From positions 1 through 64,000 of the forward strand of contig JAVBLY010000006.1 of assembly GCA_031553035.1 (NCBI GenBank): a DNA stretch of 64,000 bases. Reading direction: 5' to 3'. Source of the DNA: JAVBLY01 sp031553035. Lineage in GTDB: Bacteria; Bacillota; Clostridia; Peptostreptococcales; Anaerovoracaceae. The translations under genes and the position numbers were made by a program. The notes below the pieces were generated by a model. It did not search any database. It saw nothing but the letters and a program-made list of their open reading frames with translations, and was not told the DNA's origin. Each line of letters begins with the position of its first letter. Position 1 is the stretch's first letter. Shown here piece after piece: positions 33,186 to 43,245 of this stretch.

Positions 33186-34703
33186 ATGAACAAGATGAAT
33201 AAACTGCTGCAAGCAGAGACCCAAAACTTTAGCGCAAGAAGATCCTTGATCGTCGTTTTGATAATCGTATTAGCAACATTTTTATTGACCTTTTTCCTAC
33301 CTGAAGATGTAGCCGACTTCGGACCAGCTACATTGATACCAGCATTTTTTCTGATTATTTATATTTTTATTACAAAGCGTATTCTCGAAGCGCTGACTTT
33401 GGCATGCCTGATGGGATACATAATGATCGGCGGCAATGTCCTCGATTCATTCAGTACAGGACTTCTTGATGTCATGATGAGTGAAGATATCGCCTGGCTG
33501 TTCATAGTCTGCGGACTTATGGGAAGTATCATCACTCTCATTGAACGTGCCGGAGGTGCATTCGCATTCGGAGACTGGGTCGCAAAAAGAGCCAAGTCCA
33601 AGAGACAAGCGCTTATGTGGACCTGGATCCTGGGGGTTATAATATTTATTGATGACTATATGAATTCCCTGACGGTAGGTTCATGTATGGCTCCTGTCAC
33701 AGACCGCTTCAAAGTTTCCAGAGAATTCTTATCTTATGTGGTCAGTTCCACTGCCGCACCGCTATGTGTTCTGATTCCAATATCCACATGGGCCGTGTTT
33801 GCAGGACGTCTGCTTGAAGCAAACGGATGGGCTCCTAAAGGAGAGGGATTCATGTATTTCTGCAAAACGATCCCGTTTAATTACTATGGCTGGGCGGCAG
33901 CCCTCCTTGTTCCGCTTGTCATATTCGGCATAGTTCCGCTTTTCGGTCCCATGAAAAAAGCAGAAAAACGTGTAGCTGACGGTGGTCCTTTGGCCCCTCC
34001 GGGATCGGAAAAGATCGATATCCGAGGAGGTAAGGAAGTTACCATTCCCGATAATCCAAAGATGATGAATTTTCTTATGCCTATCGGTGTTCTGATCGGA
34101 GCTACAATACTGTCAGCTGTCGATTTCAAGAACATGACTTTCGGTGAAATAGATATGCAGATAGGCGTTCTTGTGACCATTGCATTCATGTTCGTTTTCT
34201 TCCTTTGGCAGAATTTAATGTCGGCAGAGGATTTCACAGACATAGCTCTTCAGGGTATAAAGAACATGATCCTTCCCCTGATGCTTATGGTTCTGGCATT
34301 TCTTTTTGCAGAGGTCAACTCCATCATAGGTTTTACCGCCTATGTTATTAACAGCTCGACCGCTATTATGACGCCGGCTCTCATGCCTGTGATCATTTTC
34401 CTTGTACTTGCTGTAACAGAGTTCATAACCGGCACCAACTGGGGAATGTATATAATCGCATTCCCTATAGTAATACCGCTTTCAATGGAACTTGGATCGG
34501 ACACGACTCTTGCTGTAGCTGCAGTGCTTTCCGCAGGTGTACTGGGAAGTCATGTGTGCTTCTACTCAGATGCAACCATACTGACCTCGTCAGCTACAGG
34601 CTGCAATAACTTCAATCATGCATTCTCGCAGGCTCCTCTTGGGCTCCTTGCAGGACTCATTGCTGCAATAGGATTCCTGATTGCCGGCTTTGTGATGAAT
34701 TAG
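33186..34703 (+). CDS. NhaC-family Na+/H+ (or organic solute) antiporter
   Basis: 505-residue polytopic membrane protein with 12 or so helices and the NhaC-type conserved segments (FIDDYMNSLTVGSCMAPVTD, GTNWGMYIIAFPI, HVCFYSDATILTSSATGCN). Members exchange protons with sodium or with small carboxylates and amino-acid products; the ion or solute here is not fixed. TTGGAGG precedes the ATG. An additional AAAGGAGG at about 33,130 has no start codon after it. It is a single-gene unit with its own terminator. Confidence 0.85.
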   Translation: MNKMNKLLQAETQNFSARRSLIVVLIIVLATFLLTFFLPEDVADFGPATLIPAFFLIIYIFITKRILEALTLACLMGYIMIGGNVLDSFSTGLLDVMMSEDIAWLFIVCGLMGSIITLIERAGGAFAFGDWVAKRAKSKRQALMWTWILGVIIFIDDYMNSLTVGSCMAPVTDRFKVSREFLSYVVSSTAAPLCVLIPISTWAVFAGRLLEANGWAPKGEGFMYFCKTIPFNYYGWAAALLVPLVIFGIVPLFGPMKKAEKRVADGGPLAPPGSEKIDIRGGKEVTIPDNPKMMNFLMPIGVLIGATILSAVDFKNMTFGEIDMQIGVLVTIAFMFVFFLWQNLMSAEDFTDIALQGIKNMILPLMLMVLAFLFAEVNSIIGFTAYVINSSTAIMTPALMPVIIFLVLAVTEFITGTNWGMYIIAFPIVIPLSMELGSDTTLAVAAVLSAGVLGSHVCFYSDATILTSSATGCNNFNHAFSQAPLGLLAGLIAAIGFLIAGFVMN

Positions 34704-34741
34704 GCATAGATATGTATTGAGAAAAAATACTAAACGACTTT

Positions 34742-34780
34742 ACGACTCGGGATCACAAAGGTTCCGGGTCGTATTTGTAT
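34742..34780 (+). terminator. Terminator of the antiporter gene
   Basis: ACGACTCGGGATC / GGTTCCGGGTCGT stem (34742-34754, 34760-34772) with two or three G-U pairs and a five-base loop, then a T-rich tail. Confidence 0.75.
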
Positions 34781-34836
34781 AATTCCGTAGACAAATTCCG
34801 ATGAGTAGGTTCCGTGCAAGAAAAAACATCAAATCC

Positions 34837-34975
34837 TGTCCCAAAATTGAGGGAGTGTGGTGAAATCTGGCTTTAATTATTCGGACCATATATGTTATTA
34901 TGCATTAATGTACACACAATGGGTGAAGCAAGAAATACGGCATTAAAAACACCACATTCCCTCGATTCTGGGACA
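34837..34975. mobile_element. MITE-like element
   Basis: 139 bases bounded by 26-bp terminal inverted repeats (34837-34862 and 34950-34975) that begin TGTCCCA and match in 23 of 26 positions; all three differences are transitions. The inside has no reading frame. Size and structure fit a miniature inverted-repeat element mobilised by a transposase elsewhere. No clear target duplication is visible. It sits between convergent genes, a tolerated site. Confidence 0.6.
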
Positions 34976-35045
34976 CAAAATGCTGAAAAAAGTTGCACGG
35001 TTTTGGAGAAGTGACCTGACCCTCTGAAATTACTTACATGAATCA

Positions 35046-36014
35046 CTATTTAAAGACTTGCTGGAGTTTTGCGGTGGTTGCATCCGAGACAGGCAGTACA
35101 AAAAGGGATGTTCCTCCATCCTCTTCTCTATACATTTCCTCTACGATCTGATACATTTTGCCGTCACCGGCAACATATACCTCACCGATCTCATGGAGTA
35201 TCAGCTTGTCCTTGCTTTCACCTATGATGGTCAATAGATCATAATCGGATTCCACGTCAAGTTTGACGATTCCTGGTATGGTTTTTGTAATTGACTCTTC
35301 GGTGTCATCGTAATCATAGCCATTTTTAAGGTTTGCAAGATCGTTGATCTCATCGATGGATTTATTATCGATTTTGATATCATAGTATTTATCAGTATTA
35401 TAATCCTGGGCAAAATAATTATAGTTATCGTTGTTCCTGTAATATTCCAAGCGCTTATCTACGGTATCCTCATCACAGAAAATGGTTGTGTCCTCCAGCG
35501 ATATACAGTCTTTCATACCCGTGTTTGTTATGGAATAAATCAGCTGGGAATTGGTGGGATACCTAAAGACTGTGTAGATATATTTTTCCATAACGCTCTG
35601 ATCCTCAAATACCACGTTAGCCAGAGCCTTGCCATAATCCAGCGGAGCATCATCCGACTGCTCGTAATTTTCTTCACCGGATATTGATGTATCCAGCTCC
35701 TGGTATTTTGTGCCGTCATAATCGATGTATCTTACATAGAAATCGTCATCGTCGTTGGTCATGTAGGCGATATGCCCTGTTATGGTCACATTCGATGTAG
35801 TGGATTCCATGATTATGTAAGTGACAGGCGGGATTATCGCCAACCCGATAACAGCGATCAAAATGGTTAGTATAAATCTGGACGTCTTGATTGTCTTGCG
35901 CTTTTTAATTTTTCTGTATACAAATCTGATTGCGGTTATAATACTTATTGCAACGACAGGCAGCAGGATGAAAAATAAAAGTATAATTAATAACCACTGA
36001 AGAACAATGCTCAT
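35046..36014 (-). CDS. Uncharacterised membrane-anchored protein, two N-terminal helices
   Basis: 322 residues. Two membrane helices (about 6-32 and 47-69) flank a short basic loop; the remaining 250 residues are acidic, rich in Asp and Tyr, and probably outside the cell. No family recognised. It is the last of three membrane-protein genes; its ATG overlaps the preceding stop by four bases. A signalling or wall-stress role is possible but unproven. Confidence 0.7.
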   Translation of the reverse strand: MSIVLQWLLIILLFFILLPVVAISIITAIRFVYRKIKKRKTIKTSRFILTILIAVIGLAIIPPVTYIIMESTTSNVTITGHIAYMTNDDDDFYVRYIDYDGTKYQELDTSISGEENYEQSDDAPLDYGKALANVVFEDQSVMEKYIYTVFRYPTNSQLIYSITNTGMKDCISLEDTTIFCDEDTVDKRLEYYRNNDNYNYFAQDYNTDKYYDIKIDNKSIDEINDLANLKNGYDYDDTEESITKTIPGIVKLDVESDYDLLTIIGESKDKLILHEIGEVYVAGDGKMYQIVEEMYREEDGGTSLFVLPVSDATTAKLQQVFK

Positions 36015-36370
36015 TTTTTCTCTCCCGTTTTATTGCGGACAAAGTGCCTGATCACAACCCCTATAAGCGATGAACAGAATCCGGTCAGAATAAGTATCCA
36101 GTCTTCAAATCCGTAAACAAAGACGGTCAGGCAAAATGTGAGCAGAGCTATATATATGGGGAACCCCCATTTTGCGTAGGACTTGGCTCCTCCTGCAAGA
36201 AACCCAAGAATCACTGAGATGATAGGCAGAATTATCATGAAGTTTATTGAACTTCCGCCGGCCATATCTTCTGTGAATATGTATAATGTGGCGATGATCA
36301 GCATAGTGAATATGATTGCCGCCAGGTAATAGTAGATGATGTTTGATTTGATGATTTTAGATACTTCCAT
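36011..36370 (-). CDS. Small four-helix membrane protein
   Basis: 119 residues with four hydrophobic helices (about 10-30, 38-60, 66-85, 90-108) and a basic tail. Not recognised. It overlaps both neighbours (four bases downstream, 14 bases upstream), so the three genes are an operon and their products may form one complex. Confidence 0.65.
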   Translation of the reverse strand: MEVSKIIKSNIIYYYLAAIIFTMLIIATLYIFTEDMAGGSSINFMIILPIISVILGFLAGGAKSYAKWGFPIYIALLTFCLTVFVYGFEDWILILTGFCSSLIGVVIRHFVRNKTGEKK

Positions 36371-37184
36371 GGTTCCGCTTCTTCCATTTCATAACAAAAT
36401 AGCAAAGTACAGCCGATATAATAAATATTATACCCAAAATTTGGATGCATAAGAGCATTTTCTCAAAGTCGGTAAATAGGTGTGTTATTCCTTCCTCTGC
36501 ATAATATTCTTCTGCCCATTCTCCTTCGTACCATAATAGAAAATATGAGCCGATTATGCTTGATATCCCGGTTATCAGAATCAATGACAGCAATCCGTTT
36601 ATGAAGTTGTCTCTGAATAAAAGGATGTCTGATAAGAGGGTATGTCTTTGGCTATTTTTCCAATGGAAAAAATAAAGCGACAAACCTACCCAGGTCAGTA
36701 TCATCAAAAAATTGAAAATCAGATAATAATCAGTGCCGAGTTGCCATACAGACCACGGCATTATCATGAAAAAGAATATTCCTGCACCGATACGAGCTTT
36801 CGTCAATGCAGACTCTTCGATGTTCTGCCCTCGCATTGACATAATATCAACGGTGGAGATTTTTATGATCATCACTATGCAAGTCAAATATAGAACCAAT
36901 GTAAATAACATCGATATAGAGGCTAGTGTAAACATTAAATCGTCATAAGAATAAGATTTTTCTATTTCTTCATGGAATTCATCAATGGACTCAACATCTT
37001 CCATTCCCATATCTTCTAAAAGATCTGCAGATAATTCCTGCCCCGTTCCATCACTTGACCACTCTACCCATTTCCCGACACTAGAAAAAGGTAGAATAGA
37101 ATAATATACAACGATACAAATGAGAATTACAATGACGGATATGATAAACGTTATTCTTTCTTTTCTGATATTTAATGTCTTCAT
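36357..37184 (-). CDS. Uncharacterised polytopic membrane protein
   Basis: 275 residues with about six or seven membrane helices and an acidic extracytoplasmic loop after the first (residues 35-75, rich in Glu and Asp). No conserved motif that I recognise. It is first in the three-gene operon. A divergent GNAT gene begins about 110 bases away. Confidence 0.68.
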   Translation of the reverse strand: MKTLNIRKERITFIISVIVILICIVVYYSILPFSSVGKWVEWSSDGTGQELSADLLEDMGMEDVESIDEFHEEIEKSYSYDDLMFTLASISMLFTLVLYLTCIVMIIKISTVDIMSMRGQNIEESALTKARIGAGIFFFMIMPWSVWQLGTDYYLIFNFLMILTWVGLSLYFFHWKNSQRHTLLSDILLFRDNFINGLLSLILITGISSIIGSYFLLWYEGEWAEEYYAEEGITHLFTDFEKMLLCIQILGIIFIISAVLCYFVMKWKKRNHGSI

Positions 37185-37291
37185 TGTTCCCCCGGTGCAT
37201 ATGACTTACCCCTATTATACCCTAAAATAATAATTATATGATAAAATTAAAACACCGCTTACTTATGGAATTGTAAGAAAGGAATGCACTT

Positions 37292-38080
37292 ATGTTTCAC
37301 AAAATAGACAACATCGAAAGAAAAGGAATCGCAGATCTGTTCGAGGGCATTGAAGATTCTATGGTCATTGCCTACCTCCAGGGATATATGGGCGAGGCAT
37401 ATGTTGATAAATATCCGGATCCTACTATCGGCATCATCATCAGTGGTGAATATACATTCTTTGGAGGCGATCCAAACGACAAGCGGGCAGGTGAACTGGT
37501 CAAGGCTGTCTTTGACTTCAATCCAAGTCATGAGACTGTGGCAATTTTTTCCGATGACAGACCGGAGTGGGAGAAGACCATCCTGAGTATACCTGAAAAT
37601 CATCCGGTTTCCACACCCAGATTCGGAATAGCCCAGAAGGATTACGAATTTGACAAGGAACGGCTAAGGTCATTCATCGATGATCTGCCATCCGGATATA
37701 TAATCAAGCCCTTCGATACAGATCTTTACGACCAGGCGATGAGCGAAGACTGGTCAAAGGAATTCTGTGAGACATTCGATTCTGCCGAAGCTTATCTTAG
37801 CAAAGGTTTTGGATACGCCGCTGCACATAACGGAAAACTGGTGTCGGCCACATCGACAATGACAGTTTATGATGGAGGTACCGAGATCCAGATCGCAACT
37901 CATCCCGAATACAGAAAAAAGGGACTGGCACTTCCAACTGCCGGCGCTTTTATCCTGGAATGTATGGATAGAGGCATCAGACCGTGCTGGGATGCGGCAA
38001 ACGAGGCTTCACTGCACATGGCGCTGAAACTTGGATATGAATATAAGGGCGAATATATAACAGTACAAATGCATTCGTAA
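37292..38080 (+). CDS. GNAT acetyltransferase (PF12746-like)
   Basis: 262 residues. An N-terminal region of about 125 residues, typical of this clostridial GNAT group, precedes the acetyltransferase fold, whose acetyl-CoA loop is THPEYRKKGLALPTAGAF and whose final motif is ALKLGYEYKGEYITVQ. The acceptor is not known; proteins of this group are often near stress genes. AGAAAGGAA precedes the ATG. Confidence 0.82.
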   Translation: MFHKIDNIERKGIADLFEGIEDSMVIAYLQGYMGEAYVDKYPDPTIGIIISGEYTFFGGDPNDKRAGELVKAVFDFNPSHETVAIFSDDRPEWEKTILSIPENHPVSTPRFGIAQKDYEFDKERLRSFIDDLPSGYIIKPFDTDLYDQAMSEDWSKEFCETFDSAEAYLSKGFGYAAAHNGKLVSATSTMTVYDGGTEIQIATHPEYRKKGLALPTAGAFILECMDRGIRPCWDAANEASLHMALKLGYEYKGEYITVQMHS

Positions 38081-38209
38081 TCACACATCAACTGTAATTA
38101 AATTATAGGATGCAAAAATAACAAAATTATTACAGCTCAAAATTATTATGAAATGTACATAATAATGTGAAGGAAGCATCTTGACTAATTATAAGGAGCA
38201 AACAACTAT

Positions 38210-40375
38210 ATGAACATAATCAAAACTATAGCAAAAGAACTGTCAATAAGAGAATCTCAGGTCGACAGCACCGTAAAGTTAATCGACGAAGGAAACACCA
38301 TACCATTTATTGCACGATACAGAAAAGAAGTCACCGGCTCACTTGATGACGAGGTGCTTCGTAATCTGGATGAGCGTCTCACATATCTTCGAAATCTGGA
38401 AGAAAAAAAGGAACAGGTCATCAGCAGCATAGAAGAGCAGGGGAAGTTGACGGAGGAGCTAAGAGCTCAGATAGAAAATGCTGAAACACTGGTTGCAGTT
38501 GACGATCTGTACAGACCGTACCGCCCCAAGAAAAGAACAAGAGCTACCATCGCTAAAGAAAAAGGTTTGGAGCCCTTGGCTGATATTATTTTTGCTCAGG
38601 AGAACGACAAGCCGATCGCAGAAATCGCAAAAGAATATATCGATCCTGAAAAGGATGTGGCAAATGAAGAAGATGCCATTGCCGGAGCCGGGGACATAAT
38701 CGCCGAACAGATATCAGACGATGCGGCTTACCGAAAGTACATAAGAGAATTCACCATGAAAAACGGTGTGATCATTTCTACAGCTAAAGACAAAGAAAGC
38801 GACGAAAAGAAAGTTTACGAGATATATTATGAATATGAAGAGCCGATAAGCAAGGTAGCAGGTCATCGCATCCTTGCGCTGAACAGAGGCGAAAAGGGAA
38901 AAATCCTGACCGTCAAGATCGCCGTAGACAAAGAGAGGATAACAAATTATCTTGAATCAAAAATAATCTACAGCGATTCCACGGATGCAGAGGGAATACT
39001 CATAAATGTCATCAAAGACTCTTATGAAAGGTTGATCGCCCCTGCAGTAGAGAGGGACATCCGAAACGAGCTCACGGAAAAAGCCGAAGATGGGTCCATC
39101 AAGGTTTTCGGCGAAAATCTTTCCCAGCTTCTGATGCAACCGCCGACAAGCGGGCAGGTTGTGCTCGGTTGGGATCCCGCATTCAGAACAGGCTGCAAGA
39201 TCGCAGTCATTGATGAGACAGGCAAAGTTCTTGATACGACCGTGGTTTACCCTACCGAACCAACTACCCCGGAAAAGATTAGAAAGGCAATGAATGAAAT
39301 CAAAGCTCTCATCAAGAAATACAAAGTTACATTGATCGCACTTGGCAACGGTACCGCCTCAAGAGAATCAGAAGCCATAATCGTCGAACTTCTTAGGGAG
39401 ATTGATGAGAAGGTAAGTTATGTGATAGTCAATGAAGCTGGTGCATCAGTGTATTCGGCAAGCAAGCTGGCAAGCGAAGAATTCCCTAATTTTGATGTGG
39501 GGCAGAGAAGTGCCGCATCCATAGCGAGAAGGTTGGAAGATCCGCTGGCCGAACTTGTTAAGATCGATCCCAAATCCATTGGGGTAGGCCAGTATCAGCA
39601 CGATATGAACCAGAAAAAACTGGATGAGGCTTTAAGCGGCGTGGTCGAGACCTGCGTCAACAGGGTGGGCGTTGACCTTAATACTGCATCCGCACCCCTC
39701 CTTTCCTATGTTGCGGGGATCACCAAAACCATCGCCGAAAACATAATATTTTACAGGGAAGAAAACGGAAGATTTGACAGCAGAAAACAGCTCACTAAAG
39801 TCAGCAAGCTTGGCCCTAAAGCCTTCGAACAGTGTGCAGGATTTCTAAGGATCAAAGGAGGCAAAGCTCCGCTAGATAATACCGGCGTCCACCCCGAATC
39901 CTACGACGCGACAAAGAAGCTCTTGACGGAGCTCGGACATTCGGACAAGGATATTTCAAAAGGAGGACTCAAAAATATATCAGCTGATATCAAAGACTAC
40001 AAAGCGACTGCAGAAAAGCTGGGAATAGGCGAAATAACTCTGAAAGACATAGTAAACGAACTGGAAAAGCCGGGCAGGGATCCCAGAGACGACATGCCTA
40101 AGCCAATACTTCGCGAAGACGTCCTTGAAATGAAGGATCTTAAAGAAGGAATGAAGCTGAAAGGCGTTGTGCGAAATGTCATCGACTTCGGCGCTTTTGT
40201 AGATATCGGTGTCCATCAGGACGGACTGGTCCATATCTCCAAACTGGCCAACAAATTCGTGAAACATCCTCTGGACGTAGTCAGCGTTGGTGATATAGTT
40301 GATGTCACAGTATTAAGCGTGGATCTTAACAAAAAGAGAATAGCACTTTCTATGGTTGAGGAGGCATCTAAATGA
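38210..40375 (+). CDS. tex: Tex-family RNA-binding transcription accessory protein
   Basis: 721-residue nucleic-acid binding protein: Tex N-terminal domain (IPFIARYRKEVTGSLDDEVLR), YqgF/RuvX-like domain (about 320-450, GWDPAFRTGCKIAVID, LGNGTASRE), helix-hairpin-helix (NTASAPLLSYVAGI) and a C-terminal S1 domain (LKGVVRNVIDFGAFVDIGVHQDGLVHIS). It affects transcription and RNA metabolism. Length and order are normal. Its stop overlaps the Fe-S gene start by four bases. Confidence 0.95.
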   Translation: MNIIKTIAKELSIRESQVDSTVKLIDEGNTIPFIARYRKEVTGSLDDEVLRNLDERLTYLRNLEEKKEQVISSIEEQGKLTEELRAQIENAETLVAVDDLYRPYRPKKRTRATIAKEKGLEPLADIIFAQENDKPIAEIAKEYIDPEKDVANEEDAIAGAGDIIAEQISDDAAYRKYIREFTMKNGVIISTAKDKESDEKKVYEIYYEYEEPISKVAGHRILALNRGEKGKILTVKIAVDKERITNYLESKIIYSDSTDAEGILINVIKDSYERLIAPAVERDIRNELTEKAEDGSIKVFGENLSQLLMQPPTSGQVVLGWDPAFRTGCKIAVIDETGKVLDTTVVYPTEPTTPEKIRKAMNEIKALIKKYKVTLIALGNGTASRESEAIIVELLREIDEKVSYVIVNEAGASVYSASKLASEEFPNFDVGQRSAASIARRLEDPLAELVKIDPKSIGVGQYQHDMNQKKLDEALSGVVETCVNRVGVDLNTASAPLLSYVAGITKTIAENIIFYREENGRFDSRKQLTKVSKLGPKAFEQCAGFLRIKGGKAPLDNTGVHPESYDATKKLLTELGHSDKDISKGGLKNISADIKDYKATAEKLGIGEITLKDIVNELEKPGRDPRDDMPKPILREDVLEMKDLKEGMKLKGVVRNVIDFGAFVDIGVHQDGLVHISKLANKFVKHPLDVVSVGDIVDVTVLSVDLNKKRIALSMVEEASK

Positions 40376-41526
40376 AACTAACGGATTTTTATGAAAACGA
40401 AAAGAAAAAAATTATCAATGACTGTATACTGTGCGGCAACTGCGTTCGGTACTGCCGGGTCATGGAGTATACAGGCAATACGGAAACGCCTGCTGACATA
40501 CAAAAAAGCATCGTAGATCATTTAAAAAACGGCACTGAGCTGAGCTCGGGAGCAAAGCTGAAAACCGATGCATGTATGCGATGCTTCGGTTGTCTTGATG
40601 TGAAATGTCCCATCGAAACCACATCCACTACGATCAACGAGATCGTAGACAGAGAACGCCATCTCAAAGATGCTGATCCATTTGGAGAAATCGACAACTA
40701 TCCGGTCCATGAGGAGCTGGCTAGAAAAGGATGCAGTGACGAAGAGTACGCCCGGATCACTACAGAAAAAATCGACGAAGATGCCGAGATCGTATTTTTC
40801 CCCGGATGCAATGTATACAAACAACCGGACAAACTTCTGAATGCTCTGACGATCCTTGATGAGATAGGTACCAAATATTCATTCCTTCCCGGAATGAAAA
40901 ATTGCTGCGGCTGGACAGAAAGGGCCAGATACGGCGATGCAGACAGCCTCCAGACTGATGCAACGAAACTGATGAATAAGATCGAAGATCTCAAAGCAAA
41001 GAAAGTGGTATTCTGGTGTCCCACTTGCCTGTGCGTCCTTGAATCCAGAATCGACAAATTTTATAAACCAGAATTTGAATACGAGACTTTCGGTCAATAT
41101 ATATTTAAAAACATAGACAAGTTATCATTCCCCGAGGCAAAGCCTGCAACTGTTACAGTTCATGAGCCGTGCAAAACAGCGTACATGGGGATCGACCTTG
41201 AAGACAACAGCGTAAGAAAACTACTTGAGAGTATTCCCGGAACCAAGCTCGTTGAAATGGAGCATCATGGCAGCGATACTATGTGCTGCGGCTGCGATGC
41301 GGTATACAACATGTTCGAAGTGGGAGACAAAGTCAGCGTTGAAAGATTAAAAGAAGCCGACGCCACCGGCGCCGACTTCATGATAGATGTATGCCATAAT
41401 TGTCACTGGCTGCTAAAGCCATGCCAGAAAAACCACGATGAATTATCAAATGTATTTGAAATCGTGAACTATTCCACTTACATCACCGATGCAATGGGAA
41501 AGGGGCGGAAAGACTCTTTAGAATAG
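40372..41526 (+). CDS. Fe-S oxidoreductase with ferredoxin and two CCG domains
   Basis: 384 residues. Two ferredoxin motifs (CILCGNCVRYC and CMRCFGCLDVKCP) near residues 18-75 are followed by two CCG-type cysteine-rich domains (GCNVYK...NCCGW...CPTC and EPCKTAYMG...MCCGC...CHNCHW), as in heterodisulfide-reductase HdrB/D-like and glycolate-oxidase GlpC-like proteins. It is probably cytosolic and passes electrons to an unidentified partner. It is coupled to tex by an ATGA overlap. Confidence 0.85.
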   Translation: MKLTDFYENEKKKIINDCILCGNCVRYCRVMEYTGNTETPADIQKSIVDHLKNGTELSSGAKLKTDACMRCFGCLDVKCPIETTSTTINEIVDRERHLKDADPFGEIDNYPVHEELARKGCSDEEYARITTEKIDEDAEIVFFPGCNVYKQPDKLLNALTILDEIGTKYSFLPGMKNCCGWTERARYGDADSLQTDATKLMNKIEDLKAKKVVFWCPTCLCVLESRIDKFYKPEFEYETFGQYIFKNIDKLSFPEAKPATVTVHEPCKTAYMGIDLEDNSVRKLLESIPGTKLVEMEHHGSDTMCCGCDAVYNMFEVGDKVSVERLKEADATGADFMIDVCHNCHWLLKPCQKNHDELSNVFEIVNYSTYITDAMGKGRKDSLE

Positions 41527-41547
41527 ATTGTGAATATAACCGAAATG

Positions 41548-41584
41548 GAAACCGGGCTTTTGGATGAACCAAAAGCCCGGTTTC
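41548..41584. terminator. Bidirectional terminator
   Basis: Perfect 16-bp stem beginning GAAACCGGGC and a five-base loop. Flanking A and T runs serve the convergent Fe-S and ureohydrolase genes. Confidence 0.92.
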
Positions 41585-41604
41585 TTTAAGCATTATAGGG
41601 GATA

Positions 41605-42561
41605 TTATCTTTTTCCGTCTCTTTTCTGTATTGCCAGAACCGATATGGCTTCATGGATCAGGTTAGCAGCCATGTAAGCCGTTAACCCTGCAGGATCTAT
41701 TGAAGGAAGTACTTCCACCATATCCATGGCAACTATGTTTATATCTTTCATTCCCTGGATCAGTGACATGCCTTCGTATCCGGAAAATCCGCCGACCTCG
41801 ATGGTCCCTGTACCGGGGGCCATGGACGGATCGATGAAGTCGATATCAAAACTCAGAAAAACCTTGGCGTTTCCTGCTCTTTTTTGTATTCTCTTAATTC
41901 CTTCCTCGATACCAATCTTATGAAGCTCGTTAGCCGTAAGCACTTCCAGTCCAAGATCTCTGGATCCCTGGATATCTTCAGGTCCGTACTGAGAGCCTCT
42001 TATACCTACCTGTATGGAATGTGCCGTATCGATCAAGCCTTCCTCACATGCTCTTCTGAACGGAGTACCGTGAGTATATTTCATTCCCCAGTAATTGTCC
42101 CATGTGTCAAGATGCGAATCGAAATGGATAAGTGCAACAGGTCCGTGTTTTTTTGATACTGACCTAAGCTCGGCAAGAGTAATGGAATGGTCTCCGCCAA
42201 GAGTTATAGGCACGACTCCTGCATCAACGATAGGCTGCAGACCTTCTTCTATCTGCTTATATGTTTCATGGATATAACCGGGGGTAACGTCAACATCACC
42301 GTAATCAACGCATGAAAGATGATCGAATATATTCACATCCAGATTCATGCTGTAGTTTCTCATGAGTGTAGACGCTTCACGTATAGCACTGGGTCCGAAT
42401 CTGGCTCCGCTTTTATAACTTGCACCAGTGTCAAATGCTGCGCCTATGACAGCAACATCCACTTCTGCGGTAGTGCGGACATTTGGAAGTCTCATGAATG
42501 TTTTGATTCCTGAGAACCTTGGGGCTTTTATTTCAGGAGGATGATACTTTACTTTGCTCAT
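41605..42561 (-). CDS. Ureohydrolase (agmatinase/guanidino-acid hydrolase family)
   Basis: 318-residue binuclear manganese enzyme that releases urea from a guanidino substrate. Metal ligands are in GGDHS, HFDSHLD and SFDIDFIDP. The sequence is agmatinase-like, but guanidinobutyrase, guanidinopropionase and related enzymes share the same motifs, so substrate is open. GGAG precedes the ATG. It begins one base after the cyclase stop and ends the sigma-54 operon. Confidence 0.88.
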   Translation of the reverse strand: MSKVKYHPPEIKAPRFSGIKTFMRLPNVRTTAEVDVAVIGAAFDTGASYKSGARFGPSAIREASTLMRNYSMNLDVNIFDHLSCVDYGDVDVTPGYIHETYKQIEEGLQPIVDAGVVPITLGGDHSITLAELRSVSKKHGPVALIHFDSHLDTWDNYWGMKYTHGTPFRRACEEGLIDTAHSIQVGIRGSQYGPEDIQGSRDLGLEVLTANELHKIGIEEGIKRIQKRAGNAKVFLSFDIDFIDPSMAPGTGTIEVGGFSGYEGMSLIQGMKDINIVAMDMVEVLPSIDPAGLTAYMAANLIHEAISVLAIQKRDGKR

Positions 42562-42562
42562 T

Positions 42563-43219
42563 TCAGTCTCCTTCGATTTCCATTGCCACTGCTCGTACGG
42601 GAGAACCGTCTGTACCGACTATTTTCCAGGGGAAAGCCGCAACAACAACATTATCAAAATCGATCTTGTCAAAATATGCCCAATTTTCTCCAATCATAAG
42701 CCTTTTTTCAGAAAAAAGGTCGTGTACAGGGAATTCTGTTCCTCCAGTCTGGTCAGCATTTATGGTGTCGATACAAAGGAATCGAACTCCTTTATTGACC
42801 AGATATTCCGCAACTTCTCCCGACACAAAAGGATGTTCGAAAAATTCATCGGTGCCTACCTTTTTGTACCAGTTTGTATTGAATAAAACGATGGTTCCTG
42901 GCTGTATCTTTGCATCGTAAGGCTCAACATCTGCCATGGTGATTTTCTCATTTGACTTTTTGTCGGTAACCCTTATGACAACCGCATCTCCAAAGAAAAA
43001 GTCCAGTTCCATTTTATCGATGGTATCCCCGTCATTGCTGAAGTGATACGGAGCATCCACATGAGTGCCTGTCTGTGTTCCCACATATACTCCTGACAGA
43101 TTATAACCTTCGTTCTCCAATGTTGTCGCAGTACCGATATTTGGCTCCGGATCGCCCGGATATATGGGAGTATCTTTTGTTAGATCCCATGATAAATCTA
43201 CAAATTTTTTAACTTTCAT
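42563..43219 (-). CDS. Cyclase-family (kynurenine formamidase-like) metal hydrolase
   Basis: 218-residue hydrolase of the PF04199 cyclase family. The metal motif GTHVDAPYHF (about 52-61) is intact, and FNTNWY and GVRFLCIDTINAD match later conserved segments. Family members hydrolyse formamides, isatin or cyclic amides. AGAAAGGG precedes the ATG. It lies between the transporter and the ureohydrolase; a ring-opening or amide-cleaving step before or after guanidino hydrolysis is my inference. Confidence 0.85.
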   Translation of the reverse strand: MKVKKFVDLSWDLTKDTPIYPGDPEPNIGTATTLENEGYNLSGVYVGTQTGTHVDAPYHFSNDGDTIDKMELDFFFGDAVVIRVTDKKSNEKITMADVEPYDAKIQPGTIVLFNTNWYKKVGTDEFFEHPFVSGEVAEYLVNKGVRFLCIDTINADQTGGTEFPVHDLFSEKRLMIGENWAYFDKIDFDNVVVAAFPWKIVGTDGSPVRAVAMEIEGD

Positions 43220-43245
43220 TATATTGCCCTTTCTGTATAATTTTT

